Positions 10,140 through 21,691 are shown, counted from the stretch's first letter. The stretch: 64,000 bases of DNA from Euleptes europaea (GCF_029931775.1 NC_079326.1:4370604-4434603), one strand, 5' to 3'. Made by a program: numbers and translations. Notes: generated by a model not told the origin, from the letters alone.

Positions 10140-11090
10140 CGCTTCATTTATGGGGCTCATTTTCATTCAATTTAAGGTATTTTCTGTCTACATGATTTGT
10201 TATAGACTATTACAATTTTTGATTTGGCTTTTGGGGCGGGGTGGGGATAATGGTTGTAACATTTGCTGGGTTTCCCTACAGTGTCCCGTGCATTGCAAGG
10301 GAGGATGCAAATTCAATCTGTGGCCCATCCTGAACTTCTGAGTCATTTCGAAAAGGTCCTTACCAAGGCCTCAAATATTTCAAGAGAGTCGAAGGTGGCT
10401 GAGATACAGATTGAAGAGTGTTTGCTGAGAGCCAGGCCAATCTACTGCAGGATCACGCCACCGACAACTGAGGCAGCCCAATAGGCATAAGCCATGACTT
10501 TACGCTAGTGCGCCATTACGATGGCATCACAGACAAATGTGGCCTCATCCGACATTCACGCAGGGTGCATTTCTTTCTGACTTGCTCCCTGCAATAGGGA
10601 CTTGTACTTGCAACCTGTCCCGTTCATATTTACGTAGTCAGTAATTTCCACTGCCTTCCATGGGACTTTGCCTTAGGAAGCATACATGAGCAGCTATTGA
10701 ACTCTGTCCTACGTCTCTCGATTTGGGATTCACACTTTCTTCCAAGTTCCAGGGGACTGCAGTATGGTGGCGTCATGGGAATTCCTAATCTCTTGAATGT
10801 GTATTAGCAAATCGTGGGGTTGGGTGTCCTATAAAGCTCAACGTTCTTGCGGCGCTGGTAAAGTCTTATCACCATCTCCCCACCTATTGCGAGGAGAGAA
10901 ATCATGGGTTCGTGCGGTCGTCTCCCCACAACCCTGCGAGGTCGATGAGGCGGGGAATCTTGCGGCCGGCTTGTTTTACAGGGCTATGCGACGTGACCCC
11001 GAGGGGCCCCGGAGTGCTTTGGAGGCAAGGACCTCAAAGGATGAGAATCGAAAAGGCAACCAAGCAGGGAGGACTCGTGCCTGCCGCGGC
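10140..11090. other. Upstream flank of IGFBP2, becoming GC-rich
   Basis: No coding sequence recognised. GC content rises towards the CpG island from about 10.9 kb. A CCTATAAAGCTC motif at about 10828-10839 is TATA-like but is nearly 400 bases upstream of the IGFBP2 start codon; IGFBP2 in mammals is driven by a TATA-less GC-box promoter, so its relevance is doubtful. Confidence 0.4.
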
Positions 11091-11099
11091 CCCGAGCGC

Positions 11100-11127
11100 G
11101 GGCGGGGGCGGGGGCGGGGGCGGGGAG
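11100..11127 (+). promoter_or_regulatory. Cluster of GC boxes (Sp1-type), probable IGFBP2 core promoter
   Basis: Four tandem GGGGCGGGG-type boxes end about 90 bases before the IGFBP2 ATG and sit inside a CpG island of roughly 11.08-11.96 kb. Mammalian IGFBP2 has a TATA-less promoter with clustered GC boxes in a similar position, so this is the likely core promoter. The start site cannot be fixed from sequence alone. Confidence 0.65.
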
Positions 11128-11218
11128 GCGGCCTCTAGGACCCAGCGGAGGCGGGGCGCCCCCCCCCCCAGCAGCACCTGCCCGGCCGGGCTGGCGGGCT
11201 GGCTGGCTGGCGGGCAGG

Positions 11219-11615
11219 ATGGCGGGGCTGCTGCGGCGGCCGTGGCTGTGGCCGTGGCTGTGGCTGGGGGCGTGGGCGTGGGGGTGGCGGGCGCTGCCCG
11301 AGGTGGTGTTCCGCTGCCCGCCGTGCAGCGCGGAGCGTCTGGCGGGCTGCGCGGCGGCGGCGGCGGCGGGGTCCGGGCCGGGCGTGGGCTGCGCGGAGGT
11401 GGTGCGGGCGGCGGGCTGCGGCTGCTGCGCGGAGTGCGCGCGGCTGGAGGCGGAGGCGTGCGGGGTGTACACGCCGCGCTGCGCCGCCGGCCTCCGCTGC
11501 TACCCGCCGCCCGGCGCCGAGCTGCCGCTGCAGGCGCTGGTGCGGGGAGAGGGCACCTGCGCCCCGCGCGACCCCCGCGACCGCGACCCCCGGCCCCCGC
11601 GCCCCGCGCCCACCG
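11219..11615 (+). CDS. IGFBP2: IGFBP2 exon 1 (insulin-like growth factor binding protein 2, N-terminal domain)
   Basis: The exon encodes 132 complete codons plus one base. After a Trp-rich hydrophobic signal peptide (about residues 1-27) comes [17 protein letters not shown], then the family signature GCGCCAEC at 66-73 and [32 protein letters not shown]. All twelve cysteines of the IGFBP N-terminal domain are present. These match vertebrate IGFBP2 better than other IGFBPs, e.g. [13 protein letters not shown]. The protein is secreted and binds IGF-I and IGF-II, limiting their access to receptor; the N-domain forms half of the IGF site. The start has a good Kozak context (A at -3, G at +4). The exon ends ACCG|GTGAGT, a strong donor in phase 1. 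Exons 2-4 (linker and thyroglobulin type-1 domain with RGD) are not seen before the window ends. The linker after Cys114 is Arg/Pro/Asp-rich. Confidence 0.93.
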
Positions 11616-12002
11616 GTGAGTGCCGACGCCCACGACGCCCTGCGAGGGAAGGGAAGGGAAGGGAAGGGGCGCGGGGGTGGGGGTCCCGCGGGCTTGGCTG
11701 CCTCCCTCCCTCCCCCCCCCCGTCTCCCCTGCGCGCCCCTGCGGCCGGCGAGCGCGCCGGGCCCCCTTCTCCGCGGGCGCTGCTTTAGCCGCGGGTCCGT
11801 GTCTGGTGGCGCTTTCGGCGGGCCAGCCGGTCCCAGCGCCGGCGCTTGAGCCGGGGGGCGGCAGGGGGGGACTCGGAGGACGGGGGGCAAGAAGCCTCTT
11901 GGAGGGGCGAGGGGGCGTGAGGGCGCCGAGCGGCTAAAAGGGCTGCTATTGCGGAGAAATGCGGCAGGCGGCGAGTTGAGGGAAGCCGTGTGCCGCAGAG
12001 TT
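11616..12002 (+). other. 5' end of IGFBP2 intron 1, CpG island continuing
   Basis: Starts GTGAGT at the exon 1 donor. GC-rich, with a short GGGAA tandem run at about 11646-11668 and C-runs near 11710-11720. Long open frames on both strands here are an effect of GC content and few stop codons, not genes. Confidence 0.6.
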
Positions 12003-12130
12003 CATAGGATCATAAAGTTGGGAGGGACCCCCAGGGTCATCTAGTCCAACCCCCTGCCCAAGGCAGGGAATTCACAACTGCCTCCCCCCCACACACACAC
12101 ACCCAGTGACCCCTATTCCATGCCATTAAA
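12003..12130 (+). repeat. Interspersed repeat of the GGGAGGGACC..CATCTAGTCCAACCCC type
   Basis: GGATCATAAAGTTGGGAGGG then GGGTCATCTAGTCCAACCCC matches a very common sauropsid repeat module also found in avian CR1 sequences. Only a short stretch is present, so the parent element cannot be assigned firmly. Confidence 0.45.
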
Positions 12131-14965
12131 AACTCCTCCAGGATCCCTGGCCCATCTGGCTCCCTGACCCCAAAGTGGTGATGGGCATTCCCCAGGGCAT
12201 GGAAGAAAGGGCCACGAGAGCCAAACACTGCTGTGGTCTAATCTCAAGCGCAGGTTTGAACTCGGCATATGTGAGGAGAGGTGAGCGGGAGGTTCAAGAA
12301 AGGTTTGGAACCAAGTTGGCCCAGCAGTATCGGGACCAATGATATATTGTGGCAGGTGGGGGGGGGGGTGGGGGCAGAGGATTAGACATATGGGTATACT
12401 AGGTAGACAAAATACATAGATAGTCCCATTGGTCCATATCAAAATCCAAAAACAAAAGCCATGTAATACCTTTTATTCAGACCAACCAAGATAACAGCGC
12501 AGTGTGCAAGCTGTCAAGCCCTTCAGAGGTACCCCTTCCTTTTTAAAAGGGTTTTAGTTTTTTTTTTTTTAAGCATCCAGCCTGATAAAAGAGATCTCTG
12601 CAACTCAAAAGTTTGCATGCTGTTTTGTGTCATTTTGATTGGTTTTCATAAACAGAACGGCTTTTGCATCTTATAGCTTGAGTAGAAGGGGTGTGTATGA
12701 AGCATTTGGCCCTAGGGGAACAGGATGTGGGAAGTGGATGAGGCAAGGTAGGTGTCAGGTGAGTGAAAGAGGTGCAGAGGAGGAACAGATGCTGGCATAG
12801 GGATGGGTGAGTGTGTGTAAGCAGGCACTTTGTCCCTGAGAGAAGAGTGAATGGCAGTGGGTGAATGAGAACAATGGGCAATGGATGAAAACAGTAGCAT
12901 AGCAAAATGGTTCTCAAACTTTTAAAAAAGGGACTCCCTTCTACTCTTACTTAACTTTCCAGGATGCGCTTGCCAGATGACTCCATATTATTATTCCCTC
13001 CCAACATAACATGTCAAATGTCTTCATCATTGAACACTAAACTGAGTTTTTATATTTTATTTTTCATGCTTTAGTATTAGCTAATGGAAAGCATTACCAA
13101 ACAATAGGCTGTATTTCATGTCCATTTTAACCATGGTGCAGAAGCAAAGGCAGATTTGCCATGGAACCTCTCGTGGCTTTCCTCTCCTAGCTCACAGTTT
13201 TTCTTCCTCCTGGCCTCACAATCCATTCAGAAAAGCACCACGATCCAATCTGGGTCCTCACCCACAGGATGAAAGGCACAGACGAGAAAGTCTCTCACGG
13301 TAGGAATTGTGTGTGTGTGTGTGGGGGGGGTATGAACACAGGGCACAGACATGTTTTGGGAATGGGAAGGGATCAGGGAGAGTTTTGGTATCAAATATGA
13401 ACATGTGGAGCTTTGGGCTCTGGAAAATAGATCTATAGTAGGAAACACCAAGAAGTGAGCTATTATGCTATTATGCTATTATGAAAAATTCTGGGTTGTG
13501 CTACTTCAGATTGTAGGTGAGGTATCCTATTATTTCAGTGCTCCATGCATGTGTTAAAGAGAGCACACTAGGAAATCATTCACATATATCAAAATTCTGC
13601 CATCACATTCTGAAAGAGCCATTTCACACTTTATCTGGCAGTTGTGTGTGTTTATTCTAGGGACTCTTGTGTTACTCTGATGTTTCTCACAGCAATCACA
13701 TAAAGTGTAAATAGCAGATATGAATCCCTGAATGCTCACTGCACACTTTGAAAAGCTGTGGCCTCTTGAGACTTCCTGGCATGTGCCCCCAGGGGTGTTT
13801 AGGAACATGTAATCTGCTGTTTACACTCTTGATGCTTTCTACACAAAAACCTGTTGTAACACTGAGTGTATGTTCAGTGAACATGATTGCCCCATAAAGG
13901 ATGAAGTTACTTCAAGTGACATTTTGGCTACCCACGAGTGACTTCTCCCACTTAGGCAGCTAAAGGTCTGTTTCAACACAATGGTTTGCCATTATGTGAA
14001 TCAGCTTGTGGGGGATCCTTGGGTTTACACATGGTGATCTAAAAGGAGGTTTCCACTTTTATGATGAACCATAGTTTTTTGGAGTGTCTGAATCACCAAC
14101 TATTGTTTGCCTTCCCTGCTGGTGGACAGTGCCATTGGTGACCTGTAGGTTTTTCAAGGCAAGAGAGGAACAGAAGTGGTTTGCCATTGCCTGCCTCTGC
14201 ATGGAGACCCTGGACTTCTTTGGTGGACTCCCAGCCAAGTAGTAACCAGGACCGACCCTGCTTAGCTTCTGAGATCTGGCCAGAATGGGCTAGCCTGGGC
14301 CATCCAGGTCAGACCACATTCTTCCCTACAAACCAGGAATAAACCAGAGATTTGAAATCTGGTTTGTGGGGCAGAGAGCAAACCACAGTGGCCTGGATGT
14401 AACAATAATCCTAAAAAGCAGAAATCTTTCCTTAAATCGCTATGCATGGGGGAGGAGGAAGCATGTGAGCCCAAGGATCTATTCCCCTCCCCCCAAGCAT
14501 GCTAGTATAATGACAAATCATGGATTATTATATTTGAACGTTGCAGCACCTGCAGGACACAGTTGCAGGTCTACTTAAATTTTCATTTGTACGAAGGAAA
14601 ACCTTTTGACGTGAGCATCTAATTACAGTGGCATTAAAATGGACTCTGCTTGAAGTAGAAGGGAAAGTGTGTGCTGCATTAATATGTGTCAGTGTTATGG
14701 TTGGGAAAGGGAAGAAACTACTGAAAATGGGTTTTAAAAGTAATTTTCACCTGACATATGCCACACATATTTATTTAACTAAACCCTACCTTCCTCATTC
14801 TTTCTACATCTTAAATAGTTGCCTGTATAATGTATTGAATGTATTGATGCAAACTTACTTAAGCACACACTCATTCACACACTCATTCACACACAAAAGA
14901 AACCTCAATATTTGGGTATGATATTCAGAAAATTAAGGACATAGTGAGATATAAGGTGAGAGTGA
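12131..14965. other. IGFBP2 intron 1, little recognised
   Basis: No coding exon or RNA gene recognised. It holds a G-run at about 12357-12372, a scrap at about 12440-12530 ending in a common reptile repeat (GGTCTGAATAAAAGGTATTAC on the minus strand), a short TG repeat near 13308-13322 and CACTCATTCACA repeats near 14867-14895. Confidence 0.4.
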
Positions 14966-15290
14966 CAGCCCATTCCTGAAATGCGCCAGTGGCCCGACCC
15001 AAAGGCCTTAGGAGGCTGACGAAAGGCCTCTGCAACTGCAAGGGCCCACACCGCCGGTGCCTGGAAGGCACATGCCGGCGTTAGTGGCCCCAGTGCCGGC
15101 GTGCAGGCCCGGCCGCCGGTCCCTGGCCGCCACCACAGCCTCCCGCCAGCATCTGGCCGCCAGCACAGGCCGTGGCGGCGCCCTGGGAGGTGTCCCGGCG
15201 TCCTGGGAGGCGTTCCCGAGGTGTTCCTACGGGGGGCGGGGCCGACGTTAGTCGGCCTCCTGAGCTGTTTCGACTCAGGAACGTCCCTTT
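14966..15290. mobile_element. GC-rich TIR-type repeat, partial copy
   Basis: Begins ACAGCCCATTCCTGAAATG and has an interior of CCGGC-rich sequence ending near GACTCAGGAACGTCCC. Its first bases match the inverted ends of the element at 26835-27230 (CAGCCCATTC...GAATGGGCTG), so both probably belong to one non-autonomous family. The interiors differ considerably. Confidence 0.4.
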
Positions 15291-15760
15291 TTTAATTGTA
15301 GATGGGTTGCACGGGTTTTTGCCGCCGGGAGGAGGTTTCGGCGCTGCTGTAAAATGGAATGTGCTGTAAAATGGTCAGGGAGATGTGAAATGAGCCCAGA
15401 CTTTTGGATTAAATTATTTATATACTGTGGTACAGTTTATTTTAGAAGTTTGTTTCATCAGAACATTATTTGATTTGAGTTTTGAAATCCTTTTATGTAG
15501 CATGTGCACATGACCAAAGAATCTCCTTGACAATGCATTAAAAATAAGCAGAACACCTTCTGCACATTTCTCTAATTTTTACTATGGCTGCATATCATGC
15601 CAAGAGGGTCTGATAGAAATGCCAGACTTAATCAAATAGTGGGAAATGTGGAACTGTGACTATTTAAAACCAAGTACGTTGGAAGAGATAGCAGTTGAAG
15701 TGAGACGCAACCAGGTAGGCGCGTTGGTTGTAGTGATTGTTGGAAACAGTTTGTTTAAAT

Positions 15761-15956
15761 CAGTGGTTCCCAAAGTAGGCAGTACCACCCTCTGGGGGGC
15801 AGTGGGATTACCTAGGGGGGCACTAAGAGGCAAGGGGGCAGCAGGGGGGTGCTAGAGGTGGGCCCCTTCGACTGTGTTGTGGGATAGAGTACGGGGCGCT
15901 GGGGTTGAGTTTGTGGAGCCAAGGGGGGCGGTGTCCCGAAAAGTTTGGGAACCACT
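15761..15956. mobile_element. hAT-type MITE (CAGTGGTTCCCAAA)
   Basis: Begins CAGTGGTTCCCAAAGT and ends AGTTTGGGAACCACT, good inverted ends of a common vertebrate hAT type. GTTTAAAT precedes it and TTAAATGG follows, so part of an 8-bp duplication survives. No coding capacity. Confidence 0.7.
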
Positions 15957-17363
15957 TTAAATGGAACTCTGCAATAGAAAAAGGAAGAAACTTAACTCCG
16001 CCTAACACCCTTTGTTCAGTATTGTGTGTCTGCTGGATGCTCAATATCATATGAGCAAAAGATGGAAGTTTTTCCTTTACCAGCAGAGATGGAGAATTTA
16101 GCCTTACTGAATTTAAGCAAGAGGAGTACAGGAAAGAGGCTTCATGTCACTCTCAAAACTGATGTGAAACCAGTTTGATAGGAACTTTGGCAAGAATCAT
16201 TTTTGTCTGTGAGGAGGCAGGTGCTGATTGGTTGTTCCATGCGTAAATTCCATGATCTGTACCTATTTTGCATAGGCAAGGTTAGGGAGAGGGGAGGAAA
16301 ATCTTTTGATTGGGGATTGGAATGCAAGACTTGTATGCAATTTCTAAATTAAGGGGTTGGCAAGCTTATTTTGTCCCTGATGGGAGTCAGGAAGGTTGCC
16401 CAAGTGAAACAAGGAATAATACTGAGAATTCTCCTGCTGTGGGCTTTCGGCATTGTTTAATCTTCCACTGAGGTCTGTGCTGCCAATCCAGAAAAAGCTG
16501 AAGGCAGAATGAAATACAAATAATCCAGAGCGAGAAACGGATGCCGTTGCTGATTGCAAAAAAGGCTGTGGGTATTCTGGGGATTGTTGGAACAAAAGTA
16601 TCAAGTCTGTGGAAATCAAACTGACTGGCCAAGTATAATTGTACCCTTTGGGGTCCAGTGTTAGAAAGTTTTGAATGTTCACTTCCCTCTTGAAGTTGAA
16701 AAACAAGATTGCTTGGTACCGATTACGTTTACTGAAGCCAACTCTTGACTCCGTTGGAGTGGATTTCCTGCTATTAATTCACACTCTACATTCCATTTGT
16801 TGCACCTATCCATGCCTACAACCAAACGTTACTGCCAGCTGCTTGCACTGAATTCTTCCAAATCATATATCTAATGAGTCCATGCATTTCATTCCAGACT
16901 TCTAAGTGATAAATGTCCACTTGGCAATTGATCCCAGATCTCAAAGACTGGTCCATTTTTGAAATGTGCACTCTGCTGTGTGAGGATTGCTGCAGCCATC
17001 TACAAACTTGTTTATGCTAAAGACTGACTGCTTATTACTCTATTAATGGACATGGAAATGCACAGAAAAGTGTATTCTGAAAACCCAGTAACTGATTCAC
17101 AGAGGAGATTTGGAAATGGTAGGAATACATTTGGCATCCCTGGTGGTTCTCTTATTATGAAGCAGATGTGCTGGACCTTTACTGTTAACAATGTGGGAAT
17201 GAGGAATAGAACTTTGATACCTGGCTCTTGATTACCCAGAATGCTCAGTTAACCAGTATCTCCTAAAGGACCAATTTTCCCTTAATCGCCACACTGCTGC
17301 ATTTTCAGGTGTGTATGCTCCCCACTTCTACCTCTTCAGCTGACCAGCTTGATGCCTCTGGAC
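15957..17363. other. Intronic sequence, nothing recognised
   Basis: No gene, RNA or clear repeat. Short open frames do not resemble known proteins. Confidence 0.35.
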
Positions 17364-18197
17364 CAGGGGTGAGGAAGCTTTTCCCCCCGTCAAGGGCCAT
17401 TTGCTCATTTATAACATCATTTGGGGGCCATAACCAGGTGTAGATCTCCCGGCCCGGGGGGGGGGGAGGCTAGGGTTGTCAGGTCTCCAGCCACCACCTG
17501 GAGGTTGGCAACCACAGGGGAGGCCACGCAGAGAAGTCCTGGAGGGCACCCCTGCTCCCCCCTCCCAGGTAAGAGGGCAGCCAGCAGTGGGCCCCCAGCA
17601 AACGAGGCGCCAGGGGGGCGCAGCCCACAGCCAGTCCTCAGGGAAGGGAGGAAGGAAAACAGAGAAATGGAGGGGGAGAAAAGGACAGAACGAGACAGAC
17701 AAAGAAAGAGACGAGGGGGAGAAAGGAGAAAGAGTGACAGAAAAATAGGAAGAGAGAAAAGCCTTCCCCCCCACACACACACACACACCCGCCAGCCCCA
17801 CGCAACCGGGCCCCACTCCCCACGCCCTCCCACCCCCCACCCCCAAGTCCACAAAAGGCCAAGCCAGATCGGCTCCGGCGCGCATGTTACGCCGCTGGGA
17901 TGCCCGGGGGCCTCTCCCCGCCCCCCTTTGTCGCTTGACAGGTGGCGAGAGGGGCTTACAGTGTGCCGTGGCGTTCCTGCATGCTGCGAGTGTAGGGGGC
18001 AGCCTTGGGGGAAGCATCCCTCCCCCTCCCCCCTCCTCTCGCCGACAGTCGACGAGAGGAGGTCCAAAGGGCACCGTGGCCCCAAGAACACCCTCGGGGA
18101 GGGCCGCGCTGTGCTGCGCCTCCGCGGCTGGGCCCTGGAGCTCCCGAGGGCCACTGAAAATGTTCTCGGCCCCCGGGCCGGACGTTCCCCATCCCTG
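17364..18197. mobile_element. hAT-type element with perfect 8-bp target duplication
   Basis: Starts CAGGGGTGAGGAAGCTTTTC with TCAAGGGCCATTTG and ATAACATCATTTGGGGGCC, and ends GGACGTTCCCCATCCCTG. The identical octamer CTCTGGAC flanks both ends (17356-17363 and 18198-18205), as expected of hAT transposition. The interior is GC-rich with an A/G-rich stretch (17640-17760) and a short relative of the TAGGGTTGCC MITE near 17470-17515. Long open frames of up to 329 codons span it but are low-complexity (Pro/Gly/Arg) and overlap on both strands, so I do not call a gene. Confidence 0.8.
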
Positions 18198-18205
18198 CTC
18201 TGGAC

Positions 18206-18845
18206 ACTGCTGTGCTTCTGACAACTGGCACTGCCAGCTGCCGCTGTCCTCTGGCGCCTTCTTCCTCCTCCTCACCCTGCATTGAGCTATTGGGAGCCGG
18301 ATGTGCCTGAGGGTCCCGGGCAGCAGGTCCACTTGTCTACCTGGTACGTGGGATTGGCTTAGGGGGAAGAGTCCTGCTGAGTGTGGGGCTGCCACCATGG
18401 CATTTTCAATGGTCTCTGCAGATTTCTCTGGGTAGGGGGCACAGCAAAATAATAACCTTGACTATCTGACACATTTGATTAACTGGCAAACCGAGTTCCC
18501 AATGAGTGCTACGTAACACAGCTTTGCTGTATTTTCTCTGCCATGCAAAGCTTGAATAAGTGATTAATGATAAACCTTGAGAGAATTTGTGTGCTCATTG
18601 GAGCCAAAGATAGTTTGGGGTTTTTTTTCTGGATCAGGTGGCCATTTTGTGCTGTGTCATGCAGCTCATTTTTGATGTCTTTAAACTGCTGAATCTAAAA
18701 TGACAACTTGAAAAAGAGCATCTGTGATGGTCTTCAGTAATACCAAAGACTTTTCTTCCTAGACTTCCTAGATGGTTTTCTTCCTAGTAGACCTAGGTGC
18801 CTACTTGTGGGTTTCCTGGGGGATCTGATTGGCTACTGTTGCTAG
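18206..18845. other. Intronic sequence, nothing recognised
   Basis: No gene or repeat identified. Confidence 0.3.
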
Positions 18846-19363
18846 GCTATGTAAGGGCAGCCATACTGGATCAGACCAGGCCATCTAGTCCAGCATCGTG
18901 TCTCACATGGTTGCCCACTAGATGCATCTGGAAAGGCTACAAGCAGGGAAATGTGGCCAGTGCTAACTCTTGTTGTTGCCCCCAGCTACTTATATTCAGA
19001 GAGTTGCTGTCTTGGAGTATGGCGGTGCCACTGAGTTATTGTAAGCAAATAGCCATTGATGGATCTACTCTCCGTGAAACTGTCTGAACCCCCTTTAAAG
19101 AAAGCCTTCTAAACTAACAGCCTTCACTACATCCTGTAGTGTATTACATGAATTGCACACATAAATTACTCACAGAATGAAAAGGTGCTTCTTTTTTGTC
19201 TTCTCTGAATCTGCTGCTCACCAACTTCGTTGGCTGCCCTGCTTGTTCTAGTGTTATGGGAGAAGGAGAAAAACTTCTCTGTCCATTTTCGCTTTCTCAT
19301 GTATAATTTTATAAACTTCTATCATGCCTCTTGCCCCGTTATTTTGTATGTATACATCTGAAT
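18846..19363 (+). repeat. Interspersed repeat (CTGGATCAGACC..TCTAGTCCAGC family)
   Basis: GTAAGGGCAGCCATACTGG, CTGGATCAGACCAGGCCATC and TAGTCCAGCATCGTGTCTC, then a 3' part with AAACTTCTATCATGCCTC. Shorter copies of the same module occur near 5.8, 23.56 and 46.57 kb. The family is common in turtles, crocodilians and squamates; I cannot name the parent element. Confidence 0.5.
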
Positions 19364-19371
19364 GTGTACAT

Positions 19372-20099
19372 CAGGGTGGATTTGATTTAAATCACTAGTC
19401 AGTAAGACTAGATTTAAATAATAGTTTTCTGCACTCTTTTACGGCCTGCTGCCATTATAGGTTTTCTCCTCCAGGGAGAGAATAATATGATAAACCTCAG
19501 GCTATACACACAAAGATCCCAAGACTTGTAGAGTATTCTGCTCACTTTCCCTCCTCACACTTAGCTCCTTGAGCAGATCTGTTCCACTTCAAACAATCTT
19601 CTATTCATTGAGCTTCTTAGCACTTAAGAGGTAAGGGGCTGATTTGCAAAGGAACAATGGGATTAAGGTCTTTTTCCCAACTCTGTTTATTTCTGCCACG
19701 AAGAAGAGGAATGTTATCTCTGCGGACACAAATTCATAGTTTTGAGAACTATAAAACCAAGCATCTGTGATAATATCTTCTAGACTGAAAAACTGCCCAA
19801 AATAATTTTACAGAAACCTCTGGAAGAGCATGACCTTGTGAATGGATTAATGGAATTCATTTACCAAAACATTTAAGCACTGCATGAATATACAGCCTCA
19901 TGCTTCATAATTAAAAACTAATCCTTATTTATGATGAATAACCTTGGGATTATAATGTATCTTAAATAGAAAACTGTCTTTAGATAGATTTTCCCTCAAA
20001 AAGCAGTTTATTTAAAAAATCCAAATTAAATTTTAAAAAATCCTATTTGAATTTAAAAAATCTGATTTTTTAAAAAATCATTTATTTTTATCCACCCTG
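19372..20099 (+). mobile_element. hAT-type non-autonomous element, copy 1
   Basis: Begins CAGGGTGGATTTGATTTAAA and ends TTTTTATCCACCCTG. It is flanked by GTGTACAT (19364-19371) and GTGTAAAT (20100-20107), an 8-bp duplication with one difference. The interior is AT-rich and non-coding. A second full-length copy lies inverted at 60170-60956 and a split partial copy at about 43055-43620. This copy interrupts other repeats on both sides. Confidence 0.8.
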
Positions 20100-20107
20100 G
20101 TGTAAAT

Positions 20108-20575
20108 AGATCTGTACAAAGGAATCATAGATCTATTCAAGGGCATCATGATACTGGTTGTTTTGTTTTCACTCGGTTGTGCAGAATTTACCCTTTTTAC
20201 CACCACAGCACACTGAACTGACATTTTCATTGGGCTATCCTTCATGACCTCAAGATCTCTTCCTTGGTCAGTAACTACCAGTTTAGACCCCATCAGCACA
20301 TATTTAAAGGTAGGGCTTTTTGCCCCAATGTTCATCCCGTTACACTGATATTGAACCTCATTTCCCACATTTCCCACACATTTATCCAGTTTGGAGAGAC
20401 AGTTTTGAAGTTCTTCACAATCCACTCTAGTCTTCACCATTCTGAATAATTTGACCACTTGATTGCTTATCCCTGATTCCAGATAAGTTATGAATGAATT
20501 AAATTCATGAATTGGTCCCAATTCTGATCCTAGCAGGACTCCACTGCGTAGTTCCCTCCACTGCAAGAACTGTTC
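20108..20575 (-). mobile_element. CR1-like LINE fragment (reverse transcriptase region)
   Basis: On the minus strand the frame reads GVLLGSELGPIHEFNSFITY followed by a region with ELQNCLSKLDKC, GSKLVVTDQGRDLEVMKDS and MPLNRSMIPLYRSI. The order and spacing correspond to the CR1 run [27 protein letters not shown] and LLPLY in the palm and thumb of the reverse transcriptase. It is diverged but largely open over about 160 codons. Confidence 0.6.
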
Positions 20576-20594
20576 ATTTCTGTTTCCAGTAGTT

Positions 20595-21390
20595 TACCGT
20601 ATATACTCGCGTATAAGCCGAGTTTTTCAGCCCAAAAAATGGGCTGAAAAAGCTGGCCTCGGCTTATACGCGGGTCAATACGGGGGGAGGGAGGAAGGGG
20701 GGAAACTTACCGCCGCCGCCGTGCCGTGCCGCTTCCTGCCGCCGGGAGCGGCCTGGGGCAGCCTCCTGCAATTGCAGGAAGGCTGCCCCGCCTCCCCCGG
20801 GCCGCGCCGCCGCTTCTCCCCGCCGGGAGCGGGCTGGGGCAGCCTCCTGCAATTGCAGGAAGGCTGCACCGGGGGCCCCCAGGCTGCGCCGCCGCTTCTC
20901 CCCGCCGGGAGCGGGCTGGGGCAGCCTCCTGCAATTGCAGGAAGGCTGCACCGGCTTCCCCCGTGCTGCGCCGCCGCTTCTCCGCTCCGGGAGCGGCCTT
21001 GGGCAGCCTCCTGCAATTGCAGGAAGGCTGCCCCGCCCCCGCCCCCGCGCCACGCCGCCGCTTCTCCCCGCCGGGAGCGGGCTGGGGCAGCCTCCTGCAA
21101 TTGCAGGAAGGCTGCACCGGCTTCCCCCGGGCCGCGCCGCCGCTTCCTGCCGCCGGGAGCGGCCTGGGGCAGCCTCCTGCAACTGCAGGAAGGCTGCCCC
21201 GCCCCCTCTCGGGCCTCGCCACCACCGGACCCTCGCCGCTGGAGAGCCCTGTAAGGTAAGCCTGCGGGGGGGAGGGGTTATAAGCCGACCCTCGGCTTAT
21301 ACGCGGGTGCCTAATTTTCCCCCATTTTTGGGGAGAAATTAGGCACCTCGGCTTATACGCGGGTCGGCTTATACATGGGTATATATGGTA
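20595..21390. mobile_element. TIR-bearing non-autonomous DNA element with internal minisatellite
   Basis: Left end TACCGTATATACTCGCGTAT and right end (reverse complement) TACCATATATACCCATGTAT are imperfect inverted repeats, each followed by AAGCCGA; TA sits at each outer edge. The motif CGGCTTATACGCGGGT recurs near both ends (20662, 21292, 21349). This end type is a known interspersed family of amniotes whose superfamily I cannot assign. The middle (about 20730-21215) is a GC-rich tandem array described separately. Overlapping open frames on both strands come from that array. Confidence 0.7.
20730..21215. repeat. Minisatellite, about six ~82-bp units with palindromic core
   Basis: GCCTCCTGCAATTGCAGG starts at 20761, 20842, 20924, 21004, 21090 and (as GCCTCCTGCAACTGCAGG) 21172, giving spacings of 80-86 bases. 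Each core CCTGCAATTGCAGG is a perfect 14-bp palindrome and lies in a near-perfect palindrome of about 31 bases (GGCAGCCTCC...AAGGCTGCC). Between cores lie CGCCGCTTCTCCCCGCCGGG-type linkers. Confidence 0.85.
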
Positions 21391-21691
21391 ACCTGTTTCT
21401 GATCCACAAGAGGACCCTGCACTAATCACTGGTGGTCTAGAACAATGTTAGCTCCCAGCATCTGATGCCACAGAATTGAATTTTCTAAACAAAATTGTTC
21501 CAGCTTTCTTTCATCTGATAGTAAAATATTCTTGCTTGAATTTTCCCATCCCTGCTGTCTTTAGCTGTGATCTTGTTAACTTGCTTTAGGATCTGCTGTG
21601 TTCGTCCCTCTGCTACTTTTCTGGTGTATTTCATGCATCTGATGCAGTTCCTACAAAGCTTTGTGTACAATCCATCAACTAGCCTCTAAGA

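Noticed and set aside
10828-10839. CCTATAAAGC as the IGFBP2 TATA box
   Set aside because: It is almost 400 bases before the start codon and upstream of the CpG island core; the GC-box cluster nearer the gene fits the known TATA-less promoter better.
1-11000. RPL37A or another conserved neighbour upstream of IGFBP2
   Set aside because: In mammals RPL37A lies upstream, but no ribosomal-protein-like coding text was found in these 11 kb.
10912-11937. Several long open frames on both strands across the CpG island
   Set aside because: GC-rich sequence has few stops; the translations are Gly/Ala/Arg/Pro low-complexity. Only the frame starting at 11219 shows conserved IGFBP residues and a splice donor.
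17409-18398. Open frames of up to 329 codons on both strands
   Set aside because: They span a non-coding hAT-type element with a perfect TSD, run past its end, overlap on opposite strands and show no known domain.
20730-21215. Possible CRISPR-like array
   Set aside because: Units are ~82 bp, near-identical throughout with no unique spacers, and lie in a eukaryotic TIR element.
20664-21429. Open frames of up to 240 codons with repeated LPAIAGGCP or CNCRRLPQ text
   Set aside because: They are translations of the 82-bp tandem units in all frames, not a repeat protein.
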